Shown: positions 10,752-20,469 of the stretch, piece by piece
How the letters are laid out: each line of letters begins with the position of its first letter
Position numbering within the stretch: the first letter of the stretch is position 1
Assembly: GCF_022810765.1 (NCBI RefSeq)
Contig: NZ_CP094494.1
Span: 868,001 to 932,000, forward strand
DNA length: 64,000 nt
Direction: 5' to 3'
Source of the DNA: Winogradskyella sp. MH6
GTDB lineage: Bacteria; Bacteroidota; Bacteroidia; Flavobacteriales; Flavobacteriaceae
Made by a program: the position numbers and the translations under genes
Notes under the pieces: model-generated
The model's input: the letters and a program-made list of their open reading frames with translations, nothing else
What the model was told of the DNA's origin: nothing
The model's database searches: none

Positions 10752-12085
10752 TAAGATCGAGGTTCAAATCTTAAGTAGGCATTGTTTGGTTTTAAGGTAA
10801 TAAGTGGAGTTATGCCTATGGCTTCAAATTCTGGTATTATTTTATATTTTGAAACTAATTGACTTACGGCAATAATCATTTCAAACATGGCAAAATTATT
10901 ACCTATGCATTTTCTTGGTCCGGCACCGAATGGAAAATATTGAGACGAATATTGTCTTCCTCCTTCAGAAAAACGTTCTGGCATAAAAGCATCTGGGTGT
11001 TCCCATAATTCTGGATGACGATGAATTTCGAAAATAGAAAACAACAAACTAGAACCTGCTTTAAAATGCATGCCGTTAAAACTGTCTTCTTCAATATTAA
11101 CACGGTCTATAAAATACGCTGGTGGATACAATCGCATAGACTCTTCAATAACTTGCTGACACACTTTTGCAGATGTTACTAATGCCATGGTATCTTTAGT
11201 TTCTTTTTCGATACTTGAAATTTCTTCAACAATTTTATCCTGCCACTTAGGATGTTGTGCCAATAATTGAAATGTAAAGGTTAAAGCATTAGATGTGGTT
11301 TCGTGTCCAGCAACAAATAATATTAATATTTCATCAATCAATTGTTCTTCACTCATTGGTTCACCATCATCATATTTAGCATCAAGCAACATATCCAATA
11401 AATTGTTTTGTCTTAACCCAGAAACTCTCCGTTCGTTAACAATACGTTTTAAAATCTGCCTTGCCTCTTCAGTAAGATCTAGATGCTTTTTTATACTTCC
11501 GCTAGCTGTAAACCACCAAGCTAAATATGGTTGCCTTAGTTCTTTAACAAGCATTTTTTGAGTAGCCTCCGTTATGTGTTGCAGTCTATGTATATCTTTT
11601 TGATTTACTGCATTGCTAAACAATGATTTTACTACGGTTTGGAATGCTAAATCGTTTAAGATTGGAAAGATATCTACCTTTGTATTTGGCTGAACTTTTT
11701 GATATTCGGTTTTTATAGTATCATTAATATTATCCAATAACAAATTGAGTTGCTTTTTATGAAAAGCAGGTTGAATGAGTTTTCGCTGTTTGCGCCAATG
11801 CTCCCCTTCCGAAGTTAATAATCCTTTACCAATATATTTTGAAAGGTCTTCTGTTTGAATTTTACTTTTTGTGTAATTCCTTTGATTTTTTTGAAGCACA
11901 TATTCAGCAAATTGAGCATCGCGAGAAAAGTATATTTTTTTATTTAAGCCTATAGTGAGACTAAATGTATTCCCTCTTTCAATAAAATTATTGTGATGAA
12001 ACGGTAATGGGTTTTTTAGAATATTAAGGGAATGCCTTAAAAATTTGGATAAAGGCACGTTAGGAATATGAGTGTTATTTTTCAT
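10751..12085 (-). CDS. Cytochrome P450, substrate unknown
   Basis: Haem-thiolate monooxygenase of 444 residues, soluble, with no membrane anchor or fused reductase. The oxygen-binding I-helix motif AGHETTS lies near residue 257, the ExxR motif in EESMRLYPP near 312, and the haem loop [17 protein letters not shown] places the proximal cysteine near residue 393. It looks most like the fatty-acid-hydroxylase type (CYP102/CYP4-like) of bacterial P450s, but I cannot assign a substrate. No ferredoxin or reductase gene is adjacent, so electrons must come from elsewhere. It lies 12 bases after ruvB and overlaps queG by one base, so the three form a tight operon with no obvious shared biochemistry. 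Confidence 0.93.
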   Translation of the reverse strand: MKNNTHIPNVPLSKFLRHSLNILKNPLPFHHNNFIERGNTFSLTIGLNKKIYFSRDAQFAEYVLQKNQRNYTKSKIQTEDLSKYIGKGLLTSEGEHWRKQRKLIQPAFHKKQLNLLLDNINDTIKTEYQKVQPNTKVDIFPILNDLAFQTVVKSLFSNAVNQKDIHRLQHITEATQKMLVKELRQPYLAWWFTASGSIKKHLDLTEEARQILKRIVNERRVSGLRQNNLLDMLLDAKYDDGEPMSEEQLIDEILILFVAGHETTSNALTFTFQLLAQHPKWQDKIVEEISSIEKETKDTMALVTSAKVCQQVIEESMRLYPPAYFIDRVNIEEDSFNGMHFKAGSSLLFSIFEIHRHPELWEHPDAFMPERFSEGGRQYSSQYFPFGAGPRKCIGNNFAMFEMIIAVSQLVSKYKIIPEFEAIGITPLITLKPNNAYLRFEPRS

Positions 12086-12097
12086 GCATCATAAAAA

Positions 12098-13120
12098 TCA
12101 AAACAAACCACCTTGGATTGGCCCTTTAACCTTACCTAAGTGCTTATAGGCTTGCTCTGTTACTTCACGACCACGTGGTGTTCGCATTATAAAACCTTGC
12201 TGAATTAAAAAGGGTTCATAAACTTCTTCGATGGTTTCTGCACTTTCACTCACAGCTGTTGCTAAAGTTGTAATACCTACAGGTCCACCTTTGAACTTAT
12301 CTATGATTGTGGTTAAGATTTTGTTATCCATTTCATCCAAACCATGAGCATCTACATTTAATGCTTCTAGTGCAAACTTGGCAATTTCTATATCTATTTT
12401 GCCATTCCCTTTTATCTGTGCAAAATCTCTAACACGTCGTAATAAAGCATTAGCAATACGTGGCGTACCACGACTACGTCCTGCTATTTCTATTGCAGCT
12501 TCCATAGAGATTGGCACATTGAGTATTGAAGAACTTCGTTGCACAATAGTGGTAAGCAAATCGGTTTTGTAATACTGTAAACGACTGCTTATACCAAAAC
12601 GAGCTCTCATAGGTGCTGTTAACAGTCCTGAACGCGTTGTTGCACCAACTAATGTAAATGGATTTAAATTTATCTGAACCGTTCTTGCATTTGGTCCAGA
12701 TTCTATCATGATATCTATCTTGTAATCTTCCATTGCAGAATATAAGTACTCCTCTACAATTGGACTTAAACGATGTATTTCATCTATAAATAAAACATCT
12801 CTATCCTCTAAGTTAGTAAGCAAACCTGCTAAGTCACCTGGCTTATCTAAAACTGGACCAGACGTCACTTTTATATTTACATCTAGTTCGTTTGCTAATA
12901 TGTGAGCTAATGTGGTTTTACCTAATCCTGGAGGGCCATGGAAAAGCGTATGGTCTAATGCTTCTCCTCTTAAATTTGCCGCTTGAACAAAAACCAATAA
13001 GTTTTCCAATACCTGATCTTGTCCTGTGAAATCGTTAAAGGACAAGGGCCTTAACTTTTTTTCTAGGTCAAGCTCTTCAGGACTGTAATTGTCGTTAGAT
13101 GGATTTAGGTTTTCGTTCAT
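12098..13120 (-). CDS. ruvB: Holliday junction branch migration helicase RuvB
   Basis: AAA+ hexameric motor that pulls DNA through the RuvA-bound junction. The 340-residue length is normal. Walker A is [10 protein letters not shown] at residues 61-70, Walker B is LFIDEIH at 110-116, sensor 1 is the GATTRSG stretch, and the arginine-finger region follows in [11 protein letters not shown]. The C-terminal winged helix ends with [20 protein letters not shown]. First gene of an operon with the P450 and queG. A short hairpin lies directly before its start. Confidence 0.97.
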   Translation of the reverse strand: MNENLNPSNDNYSPEELDLEKKLRPLSFNDFTGQDQVLENLLVFVQAANLRGEALDHTLFHGPPGLGKTTLAHILANELDVNIKVTSGPVLDKPGDLAGLLTNLEDRDVLFIDEIHRLSPIVEEYLYSAMEDYKIDIMIESGPNARTVQINLNPFTLVGATTRSGLLTAPMRARFGISSRLQYYKTDLLTTIVQRSSSILNVPISMEAAIEIAGRSRGTPRIANALLRRVRDFAQIKGNGKIDIEIAKFALEALNVDAHGLDEMDNKILTTIIDKFKGGPVGITTLATAVSESAETIEEVYEPFLIQQGFIMRTPRGREVTEQAYKHLGKVKGPIQGGLF

Positions 13121-13125
13121 AGCAT

Positions 13126-13144
13126 TTTCCGTGAAAACGGAAAT
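13126..13144 (-). promoter_or_regulatory. Hairpin in the ruvB leader
   Basis: A perfect 7-base stem (TTTCCGT / ACGGAAA) with a four-base loop ends about six bases before the ruvB ATG. It would occlude the ribosome entry region. No poly-T follows, so it is not a terminator. Confidence 0.4.
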
Positions 13145-13166
13145 CTTTATAAGTTACATATTAAAG

Positions 13167-13187
13167 ATTCTGAAGCAAGTTCAGAAT
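13167..13187. repeat. Palindromic intergenic element (REP-like)
   Basis: Perfect inverted repeat ATTCTGAA, spacer GCAAG, TTCAGAAT, in the ruvB upstream region. Very similar palindromes are, from memory, dispersed between genes in many flavobacterial genomes. This is the only copy I found in the window. Confidence 0.5.
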
Positions 13188-13215
13188 GACAAAGAAGTCA
13201 AAACAAATATAATGA

Positions 13216-13254
13216 AAAAGACCTTTGAAGATTTAATCACTCCAAAGGTCTTTT
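13216..13254 (-). terminator. Terminator of the act-cox respiratory operon
   Basis: Twelve-base perfect stem AAAAGACCTTTG / CAAAGGTCTTTT with a 15-base loop, followed on the minus strand by a T run. It lies 37 bases after the subunit I stop and ends the eight-gene respiratory operon. Confidence 0.85.
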
Positions 13255-13290
13255 CTTATTTATTCTGAGATTTCCTCTTTCATGGGAATT

Positions 13291-15087
13291 TTAGTGATGT
13301 AACTCTTCTTCACCTTCTTTCATCGGTACAGTCTGTGGCACAAAATCTTCATCGTGTCCAGGCTTACTGTAATCGTAAGGCCAACGGTGTACATGAGGAA
13401 TTTCCCCAGGCCAGTTACCATGGATATGCTCTACAGGTGTTGTCCACTCTAATGTATTAGATCTCCAAGGATTTTGAGGTGCTTTCTTACCGTAGAAAAT
13501 ACTACTAAAGAAATTATACAAGAATATTAATTGAGCTAAACCAGCAATTAATGCAAACACAGTAATTACAACTTGTGTATCTGCAGTATCGTCAAATAAT
13601 GGGAAATTAGAATTGGTGTAATAACGTCTTGGTAAACCAGCCATTCCAATAAAGTGCATTGGGAAGAATACACCATAAGCACAAACTGCTGTTATCCAGA
13701 AATGGATATAACCTAAGTTTTTATTCATCATTCTACCAAACATCTTAGGGAACCAATGATATACACCAGCAAATACACCATATAATGCTGAAATACCCAT
13801 TACTAAGTGGAAGTGAGCTACAACAAAATATGTATCATGTACATTAATATCTAATGCACTATCTCCTAAAATAATACCTGTCAAACCACCTGTAATAAAA
13901 GTAGATACTAATCCTATTGAAAACAGCATTGCTGGATTCATTTGAAGGTTACCTTTCCAGAGTGTGGTTATATAATTAAATGCTTTTACCGCAGATGGTA
14001 TTGCAATTAATAAAGTTGTAAATGTAAATACAGAACCTAAGAATGGATTCATACCAGACACGAACATGTGGTGACCCCAAACTATTGTAGATAAAAATGC
14101 AATAGCTAGGATAGAAAGAATCATTGCTCTATATCCAAAAATAGGTTTTCTTGAATTTGTTGCAATAATTTCGGATGTGATACCCAATGCTGGTAATAAT
14201 ACGATATATACTTCAGGGTGTCCTAAGAACCAGAATAAGTGTTCATATAGTACAGGAGAACCTCCTTGATAGTGTAATACTTCACCTTGGATAAATATGT
14301 CTGATAAGAAGAATGATGTACCAAAACTTCTATCCATGATTAAAAGTAATGCTGCTGATAAAAGAACTGGGAAAGAAATTACACCAATAACAGCTGTAAT
14401 GAAAAACGCCCAAATTGTTAACGGCATTCTTGTCATTGACATACCTTTTGTTCTAAGGTTAAGTACGGTTACAATGTAGTTTAATGAACCTAATAATGAC
14501 GAAGCAATAAATATTGCCATAGACACTAGCCACATCGTCATACCTGTACCAGAACCTGGTTGCGCCATAGGCAATGCACTTAATGGTGGATAAATTGTCC
14601 AACCAGCTGCTGCAGGTCCCATCTCTACAAAGAAAGATAACACCATTATAACACAAGATATAAAGAATAACCAATAAGAAATCATGTTAAGGAATCCTGA
14701 GGCCATATCTCTTGCACCAATCTGAAGCGGAATTAAAAGGTTACTGAATGTACCACTTAATCCTGCCGTAAGTACAAAGAATACCATTAAAGTACCATGT
14801 ATGGTTACTAATGCCAAATAGATATCTGCATCCATAACACCTTCTGGCGCCCACTTTCCTAGTAGTGCTTGAAAAACTGCATTTGGTTGTTCTGGCCAAG
14901 CAATTTGCATACGTATCATTAGAGACATCAAAATACCTATGATACCCATTATAATTACACCAGTAATTAAATACTGCTTTGCAATCATTTTGTGATCCTG
15001 ACTAAAGATATATTTAGTCACGAAAGTCTCTTTATGATGATGTACGTCGTGATCGTCGTGATTGTGTGTATCTACTGTTGCTGACAT
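13291..15087 (-). CDS. ctaD: Cytochrome c oxidase subunit I
   Basis: Haem-copper oxidase catalytic subunit in the inner membrane; reduces oxygen to water and pumps protons. 598 residues with about 12 membrane segments. Visible signatures are HGTLMVFFVLTAG (low-spin haem ligand), GHPEVYIVLLPALG (CuB histidine and the His-Tyr crosslink), a CuB pair in WGHHMFVSG, and HDTYFVVAHFHLVMG (high-spin and low-spin haem ligands). The N-terminus is unusually His-rich (DTHNHDDHDVHHHKE). It is the last gene of the operon. Subunit III and assembly factors are not in the window. Confidence 0.97.
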   Translation of the reverse strand: MSATVDTHNHDDHDVHHHKETFVTKYIFSQDHKMIAKQYLITGVIIMGIIGILMSLMIRMQIAWPEQPNAVFQALLGKWAPEGVMDADIYLALVTIHGTLMVFFVLTAGLSGTFSNLLIPLQIGARDMASGFLNMISYWLFFISCVIMVLSFFVEMGPAAAGWTIYPPLSALPMAQPGSGTGMTMWLVSMAIFIASSLLGSLNYIVTVLNLRTKGMSMTRMPLTIWAFFITAVIGVISFPVLLSAALLLIMDRSFGTSFFLSDIFIQGEVLHYQGGSPVLYEHLFWFLGHPEVYIVLLPALGITSEIIATNSRKPIFGYRAMILSILAIAFLSTIVWGHHMFVSGMNPFLGSVFTFTTLLIAIPSAVKAFNYITTLWKGNLQMNPAMLFSIGLVSTFITGGLTGIILGDSALDINVHDTYFVVAHFHLVMGISALYGVFAGVYHWFPKMFGRMMNKNLGYIHFWITAVCAYGVFFPMHFIGMAGLPRRYYTNSNFPLFDDTADTQVVITVFALIAGLAQLIFLYNFFSSIFYGKKAPQNPWRSNTLEWTTPVEHIHGNWPGEIPHVHRWPYDYSKPGHDEDFVPQTVPMKEGEEELHH

Positions 15088-15112
15088 AATCTTTTTTCTG
15101 TTTCTTAATTTT

Positions 15113-16180
15113 TTAATTCAATGATTTAGCAAAAGTGGTTTGCTCGGCCATCCATGCATTATACTCTTCTTCGGTCTCTACAATAATCTTCATCTGCATA
15201 TTGTAGTGAGATTTACCACAGATTTTATTACAAATTAACAAGTAATCGAACTCATAAGGCTCTAAAGCTTCTTCTCCGTTTGAAGTTAATTCCTTACTTT
15301 TTTCTGTTCTGATTTTATTGATGTTTAAAACCTTATCTTTTATGGCCTCTGTTTCACGCATTTCTGCTGTTGTTACCGTTGGCGTAAATCCAAATTGAGT
15401 TACCATACCAGGTACACAGTTCATCTGTGCTCTAAAATGAGGCATGTAAGCAGAGTGCAATACGTCTTGAGAACGCATTTTAAATAAAACAGGTCTATTA
15501 ACTGGTAAATGAAGTTCTGTAACAATAACATCATCTTGTGCATTAAGGTCGCCCTCATCTACACCTAATATATTAGCTCTATCTAAATCTATTAACCTAA
15601 CGTTTGCTTTACCTAATACATTATCTTGACCACCATATCTTGCTTTCCAGTTAAATTGCTGTGCATAAAGTTCTACAACTAAAGGATCCTCTTGGTCATC
15701 AACATTCATAATGTCATTCCAAGTGAATAATCCATAGATGATTAAACCTGCTAAAACTATCACAGGAATACCTGTCCAAATAGCTTCTAAAGTATTGTTA
15801 TCTGCATAAAACAATGCTTTTCTGCCTTTTTCACCTCTGTATTTAAATGCAAAGTAGTGTAATAAAAATTGTGTTACAGTTTGAACAATAAAGATAACAA
15901 CCATAGAAATAGCCATAAGACTATCTATGCCAGGACCATGTTCTGAAGCTGAGTTAGACATTAATGGCAAATCACCTAAATACCAAAAACATAGTATCGT
16001 AATAATATATATGAAGGCTAAAAAGCCCATCATAAGGTAACCGTTTAATTTATTGTCTTTATCATCAGCAATCTGTGTATTGCTTGCGCCTACTTGAGCT
16101 AAGTCAAAAATCTTTATCAATTGCCAAATGGCAACAGCTACAAAGAGTACAATTATAATCGTTAATAAAGTAGTAGTCAT
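15113..16180 (-). CDS. ctaC: Cytochrome c oxidase subunit II
   Basis: Carries the periplasmic CuA centre that accepts electrons from the upstream complex. 355 residues. There is an N-terminal hydrophobic segment, two further membrane helices, then the cupredoxin domain beginning near VVELYAQQFNWKARYGG. The CuA ligands are the histidine in VLHSAYMPHFR and the complete C-x3-C-x3-H-x2-M set in CNKICGKSHYNM (about residues 319-330). No fused cytochrome c domain is present; the haem c carriers are the actE and actA products. It lies 25 bases before subunit I. Confidence 0.96.
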   Translation of the reverse strand: MTTTLLTIIIVLFVAVAIWQLIKIFDLAQVGASNTQIADDKDNKLNGYLMMGFLAFIYIITILCFWYLGDLPLMSNSASEHGPGIDSLMAISMVVIFIVQTVTQFLLHYFAFKYRGEKGRKALFYADNNTLEAIWTGIPVIVLAGLIIYGLFTWNDIMNVDDQEDPLVVELYAQQFNWKARYGGQDNVLGKANVRLIDLDRANILGVDEGDLNAQDDVIVTELHLPVNRPVLFKMRSQDVLHSAYMPHFRAQMNCVPGMVTQFGFTPTVTTAEMRETEAIKDKVLNINKIRTEKSKELTSNGEEALEPYEFDYLLICNKICGKSHYNMQMKIIVETEEEYNAWMAEQTTFAKSLN

Positions 16181-16203
16181 TATCGTATGAATTCTTTTTA
16201 ATA

Positions 16204-17574
16204 TTAATAATGGAAATGTTCACTTTCCTTCATAAACGGATTTCCTTTTGCTAACAATGGTGCCTTTCCTAGTGCTGTAAAAACAATAAATAAGAATAGA
16301 CCTCCAAATAATAAGATAGATCCTATTTCTGGCATACCTATAAACCATCTATCTACTACTGTTGCTGGCATAATCCAGTTGAAAACATCTAAGTAATGTC
16401 CACAAAGTATTACTATTCCTGCCATGATTACAAACCAATTGATACGTTTGTAATCACTATTCATTAATAATAATAGTGGGAAAATAAAGTTCATCGCTAA
16501 CATTCCGAAGAATGGAAGTTTATAATGTTCTATTCTACTTACAAAATAGGTTACCTCTTCTGGTATGTTTGAATACCAAATCAGCATAAATTGAGAGAAC
16601 CATAAGTAAGTCCAGAAAATACTAATACCAAACATAAATTTTGCTAAATCATGTATATGGCTATCATTTACAAACTCTAAAAGTCCTTTAGACTTTAAGT
16701 AGATCGTTATCATTGCAATTACAGTAATACCACTTACAAACATACTTGCAAAAACATACCAACCAAATAATGTACTAAACCAGTGTGGGTCTACACTCAT
16801 AATCCAATCCCAAGACATCATAGATTCTGTATAAATATAGAATACTAAGAATGCAGCAGAAATTCTAAAGTTCTTTTTAAAGTTTCTATTATCATTAGCA
16901 CTGTCTTGAGCTATAGAGAATTTTCTAGAGAAATATCTATAAAGAGACCAACCTCCTAAGAAAATAAGACCTCTAATAAAGAATCCTGTTTTATTTAACC
17001 AGCCAGATTTACCAGCTATTAATTTATCGTAGTTTTCATGCCCTACTTCTGTTACACCATCCTTCAACCATACAAATAAGTGGCTATCTGCTACAAAAGC
17101 AATTGCCAAAACGATTAAACCACCTGGTAACACGTATGATGTAATACCTTCCATTACTCTAAACAGAACAGGAGACCATCCTGCTTGTGCAGCATACTGT
17201 ATTGCATAAAAAGCAAGTACACCTAAAGCTATCATAAAGAAAAAGAAAGCTCCAACGTAAAGCGCCGAATACGGTCTATTATGAATTTGATGAAGTGCAT
17301 GCTCTTCGTGAAGTGTTAATCCTCCGTGAGCTTGGTCTCCATGGTGCTCATCATTATGAGCAGCAACTTCGCCATGACCTGAAGCGTGCTCATCTCCATG
17401 ACTTTCAGTTGCATGAGTATCTCCATGTCCATGGTGCTCCTCTGCTAATTTCTCTGTGATATTTTCTTCGGTATATCCGTGAGAATCATAGAAACCATAA
17501 GCAACACCTATCAAACCGAGTACCATCATAATAATAGCACCCATTCTTAATCGATTTGAAATTTTATATTCCAT
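16204..17574 (-). CDS. actF: Alternative complex III subunit ActF (quinol:cytochrome c oxidoreductase)
   Basis: Polytopic membrane subunit of alternative complex III, homologous to the C-terminal half-type membrane subunits and paralogous to ActC. 456 residues with about ten hydrophobic helices. Between the first helix (to about residue 30) and the second (from about 103) is a loop with 15 histidines in residues 47-98 (for example HHGHGDTHATESHGDEH), which may bind metal. It sits between actE and the oxidase subunit II gene, in the standard Bacteroidota order. Confidence 0.93.
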   Translation of the reverse strand: MEYKISNRLRMGAIIMMVLGLIGVAYGFYDSHGYTEENITEKLAEEHHGHGDTHATESHGDEHASGHGEVAAHNDEHHGDQAHGGLTLHEEHALHQIHNRPYSALYVGAFFFFMIALGVLAFYAIQYAAQAGWSPVLFRVMEGITSYVLPGGLIVLAIAFVADSHLFVWLKDGVTEVGHENYDKLIAGKSGWLNKTGFFIRGLIFLGGWSLYRYFSRKFSIAQDSANDNRNFKKNFRISAAFLVFYIYTESMMSWDWIMSVDPHWFSTLFGWYVFASMFVSGITVIAMITIYLKSKGLLEFVNDSHIHDLAKFMFGISIFWTYLWFSQFMLIWYSNIPEEVTYFVSRIEHYKLPFFGMLAMNFIFPLLLLMNSDYKRINWFVIMAGIVILCGHYLDVFNWIMPATVVDRWFIGMPEIGSILLFGGLFLFIVFTALGKAPLLAKGNPFMKESEHFHY

Positions 17575-17596
17575 TTATATAATCTTTATCTAAATC

Positions 17597-18157
17597 TTAT
17601 TTTTCTAAATCTGCTTTAAGCTTTTCAACATAAGCAACTACTTGCCAACGCTCATTTTCGTTCAATTGGTTAGCATAAGAACCCATAGTGTTTTTACCAT
17701 AATAAATAACATGGTAAATACTACCTGTTGTAATAGCTCTACCTGCATCATCATAGCTTGGTACACCTAAAATCTTTTCGCGCTCAACCAATTTTCCTTT
17801 TCCGTTTCCTTTAGTTCCGTGGCAAATTCCACAGTAAATATCATAAAGTACTTTTCCTTTATCATAATCTACCTGAGTTGAATCTAATGGACTTGTTAAG
17901 GTTGTCTTTGCTAATTCGTACCCTTCGTTTGTGTTTTCAATCTCATAAGGCATAAAACCACCTCTTGGAATTGTACCTTCTGCTGGTAATTGAGCTTCAA
18001 CTCCATTGGCAAAGGCATCAGACTCCTGATAAGTTTCGTAACCAACAGATTGGTACATGTTTGGCATGTATTGATAGTTTGGTCTAGAGTCTTTTTTACA
18101 AGACACAAAACTTACTAATAAACCTAGTACTACGATATATTTCAATGATGTCTTCAT
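17597..18157 (-). CDS. actE: Alternative complex III monohaem cytochrome c subunit ActE
   Basis: Mono-haem c lipoprotein of alternative complex III. From the preferred start at 18157 (MKTSLKYIVVLGLLVSFVSC) it has a lipoprotein signal with a lipobox cysteine, a linker containing SVGYETYQESDAF, and one haem motif CGICHGTKGNGKG. The methionine in GKNTMGSYA is a plausible axial ligand. An upstream ATG at 18169 would overlap actD by 11 bases; the later start follows the actD stop directly (TAATATG) and gives a cleaner signal peptide. Confidence 0.93.
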   Translation of the reverse strand: MKTSLKYIVVLGLLVSFVSCKKDSRPNYQYMPNMYQSVGYETYQESDAFANGVEAQLPAEGTIPRGGFMPYEIENTNEGYELAKTTLTSPLDSTQVDYDKGKVLYDIYCGICHGTKGNGKGKLVEREKILGVPSYDDAGRAITTGSIYHVIYYGKNTMGSYANQLNENERWQVVAYVEKLKADLEK

Positions 18158-18158
18158 A

Positions 18159-18698
18159 TTAATGTGCATCTTCGTCTTTATCTACAATATTAATTTCAAC
18201 AGCTCCGGTTTCTTGTAATAATGAAGTTAATTCACTTTCATTATTATGAATAGCAATCTCCATTAAGAAATGATCGTCTGTTGTTCTTGGATCTGGATTT
18301 TCTGCCTTTTTAAAAGGCCACATTCTACTTCTTAAATAAAATGTAATTACCATTAAATGCGCTGCAAAAAATACCGTTAGCTCAAACATAATAGGTACAA
18401 ATGCAGGCATATTTTCTAAATAACTAAAACTTGGCTTACCTCCTATGTCTTGTGGCCAATCTTTAATCATAATAAAGTTCATCATTACAATAGCTACTGT
18501 TAAACCAACACAGCCATATAAAAATGCTGTTATTGCAATACGTGTTGGTGCTAAGCCCATTGCTTTGTCTAGTCCGTGAACTGGAAATGGTGTATATATC
18601 TCTTCGATATGATGTTTCTCTGCCTTGACCTTTTTCACTGCAGACATTAATACATCATCATCTGTATAAATAGCATGAATTACTTTTGAAGCTTCCAT
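18159..18698 (-). CDS. actD: Alternative complex III subunit ActD (DUF3341)
   Basis: Membrane subunit of alternative complex III with two transmembrane helices (ITAFLYGCVGLTVAIVMMNF and the segment around PIMFELTVFFAAHLMVITFY). 179 residues, normal for DUF3341. The acidic N-terminal domain (EASKVIHAIYTDDDVLMSAV) is cytoplasmic in known structures. It lies 8 bases after actC and abuts actE. Confidence 0.94.
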   Translation of the reverse strand: MEASKVIHAIYTDDDVLMSAVKKVKAEKHHIEEIYTPFPVHGLDKAMGLAPTRIAITAFLYGCVGLTVAIVMMNFIMIKDWPQDIGGKPSFSYLENMPAFVPIMFELTVFFAAHLMVITFYLRSRMWPFKKAENPDPRTTDDHFLMEIAIHNNESELTSLLQETGAVEINIVDKDEDAH

Positions 18699-18706
18699 AT
18701 ACTATA

Positions 18707-20440
18707 TTAGTTATTTAATAAATTTTTAGCTTGTCCTGCCCAATCATCACGTTCTGCTCTTCCTGGGAAAGAACCTGTGATTGCATCTAACAAGTCGTAT
18801 TCTGTTTTTGTCATCTTACTTACCTGTAAGAAGGTATAGATACCAATACTGTTAAGTACTTCTTCCATTTTAGGACCAACACCATTGATTTTCTTTAAAT
18901 CATCGGCAGTTTCATTTGATGCATCAAAAGAACCAATAGTTCCTAAAAGACTATTTACTTTTTCTGAATTATCAACTGATGGTGTCTCTTTTGTAGAAGC
19001 CACAAACTCAACTGGATTTGATGTTCTCGCATCTGCACCAGTACCAACTAAGCTATCTCCTCTTTCTCTTATGTTCTTGTAACGCTGACCTGAAGACTTT
19101 AAAATCGTCTTAACTTCTGCTTGTGCAATTACTGGGAATGTTCTAGAATACAATAAGAATAATACAAAGAAGAATCCTATTGTTCCTATGAAAATTCCGA
19201 TATCAACAAATGTTGGAGAGAACATTGTCCAAGATGATGGTAAGTAATCTCTGTGTAATGATGTAACGATGATAACGAAACGCTCAAACCACATACCTAT
19301 GTTTACAACAATAGATATAAAGAACGAGAACATAATACTTGTTCTAAGTTTCTTAAACCACATAAACTGTGGAGAGAATACGTTACAAGTCATCATTGCC
19401 CAATATGCCCACCAGTAAGGTCCTGTTGCTCTGTTTAAGAATGCATATTGTTCGTACTCTACACCAGAGTACCAAGCAATAAATAACTCAGTGATATAAG
19501 CCACACCAACGATTGAACCTGTAATCATAATTACAATGTTCATTAACTCGATGTGTTGTACTGTAATATAATCTTCAAGGTTACATACTTTTCTCATAAT
19601 AATAAGAAGCGTATTTACCATAGCGAATCCTGAGAAAATCGCACCTGCAACGAAGTAAGGTGGGAAAATCGTAGTATGCCAACCTGGAATTACCGATGTT
19701 GCGAAGTCAAACGATACAATAGTATGTACAGAAAGTACAAGTGGTGTTGCTAAACCTGCAAGTACCAATGATACCTCCTCAAAACGTTGCCAATCTTTTG
19801 CTCTACCAGACCAACCAAAACTAATTAAAGAATAAATCTTCTTTTGGAAAGGTCTAATAGCTCTGTCTCTAAGCATTGCAAAATCTGGTAATAAACCTGT
19901 CCACCAGAATACTAATGACACCGATAAATATGTTGAAATCGCGAATACGTCCCAAAGTAATGGTGAGTTAAAGTTTACCCACAATGACCCAAATTGGTTA
20001 GGAATTGGTAATACCCAATATGCTAACCATGGACGACCCATGTGAATGATTGGGAATAAACCTGCCTGAACAACCGAGAAGATTGTCATCGCTTCTGCAG
20101 AACGGTTAATTGCCATTCTCCATTTTTGACGGAATAATAAAAGTACAGCAGAAATCAGAGTTCCTGCGTGACCAATACCTACCCACCAAACAAAGTTAGT
20201 AATATCCCAAGCCCAGTTTACAGTCTTGTTAAGACCCCAAACACCAATACCAGTTGATACGGTATAAATAATACAACCTATTCCCCAAAGGAACGCAACC
20301 AAAGAAATACTGAAAACAATCCACCAAGCTTTGTTTGCTTTGCCTTCTACCGGTCTTGCTACATCTACAGTAACATCGTGATACGATTTTTCTCCGGTAA
20401 CTAAAGGTCTTCTAATAGGTGCTTCGTAATGAGACGCCAT
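18707..20440 (-). CDS. actC: Alternative complex III membrane subunit ActC (NrfD-like) with C-terminal HhH-like domain
   Basis: NrfD/PsrC-type membrane protein that forms the main quinol site with ActB. The first ~450 residues hold about ten helices and family signatures such as GIGHAGTLISAVLLLFRQKW and FPIIHMGRPWLAYW. Residues after about 510 form a separate small domain (DDLKKINGVGPKMEEVLNSI, then SFPGRAERDDWAGQAKNLL). It resembles the helix-hairpin-helix-like extension seen at the C-terminus of some NuoE and other proteins. The family's core function does not need it. Confidence 0.94.
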   Translation of the reverse strand: MASHYEAPIRRPLVTGEKSYHDVTVDVARPVEGKANKAWWIVFSISLVAFLWGIGCIIYTVSTGIGVWGLNKTVNWAWDITNFVWWVGIGHAGTLISAVLLLFRQKWRMAINRSAEAMTIFSVVQAGLFPIIHMGRPWLAYWVLPIPNQFGSLWVNFNSPLLWDVFAISTYLSVSLVFWWTGLLPDFAMLRDRAIRPFQKKIYSLISFGWSGRAKDWQRFEEVSLVLAGLATPLVLSVHTIVSFDFATSVIPGWHTTIFPPYFVAGAIFSGFAMVNTLLIIMRKVCNLEDYITVQHIELMNIVIMITGSIVGVAYITELFIAWYSGVEYEQYAFLNRATGPYWWAYWAMMTCNVFSPQFMWFKKLRTSIMFSFFISIVVNIGMWFERFVIIVTSLHRDYLPSSWTMFSPTFVDIGIFIGTIGFFFVLFLLYSRTFPVIAQAEVKTILKSSGQRYKNIRERGDSLVGTGADARTSNPVEFVASTKETPSVDNSEKVNSLLGTIGSFDASNETADDLKKINGVGPKMEEVLNSIGIYTFLQVSKMTKTEYDLLDAITGSFPGRAERDDWAGQAKNLLNN

Positions 20441-20469
20441 AATTATATAATTGATTCTTTAATTTAAAT

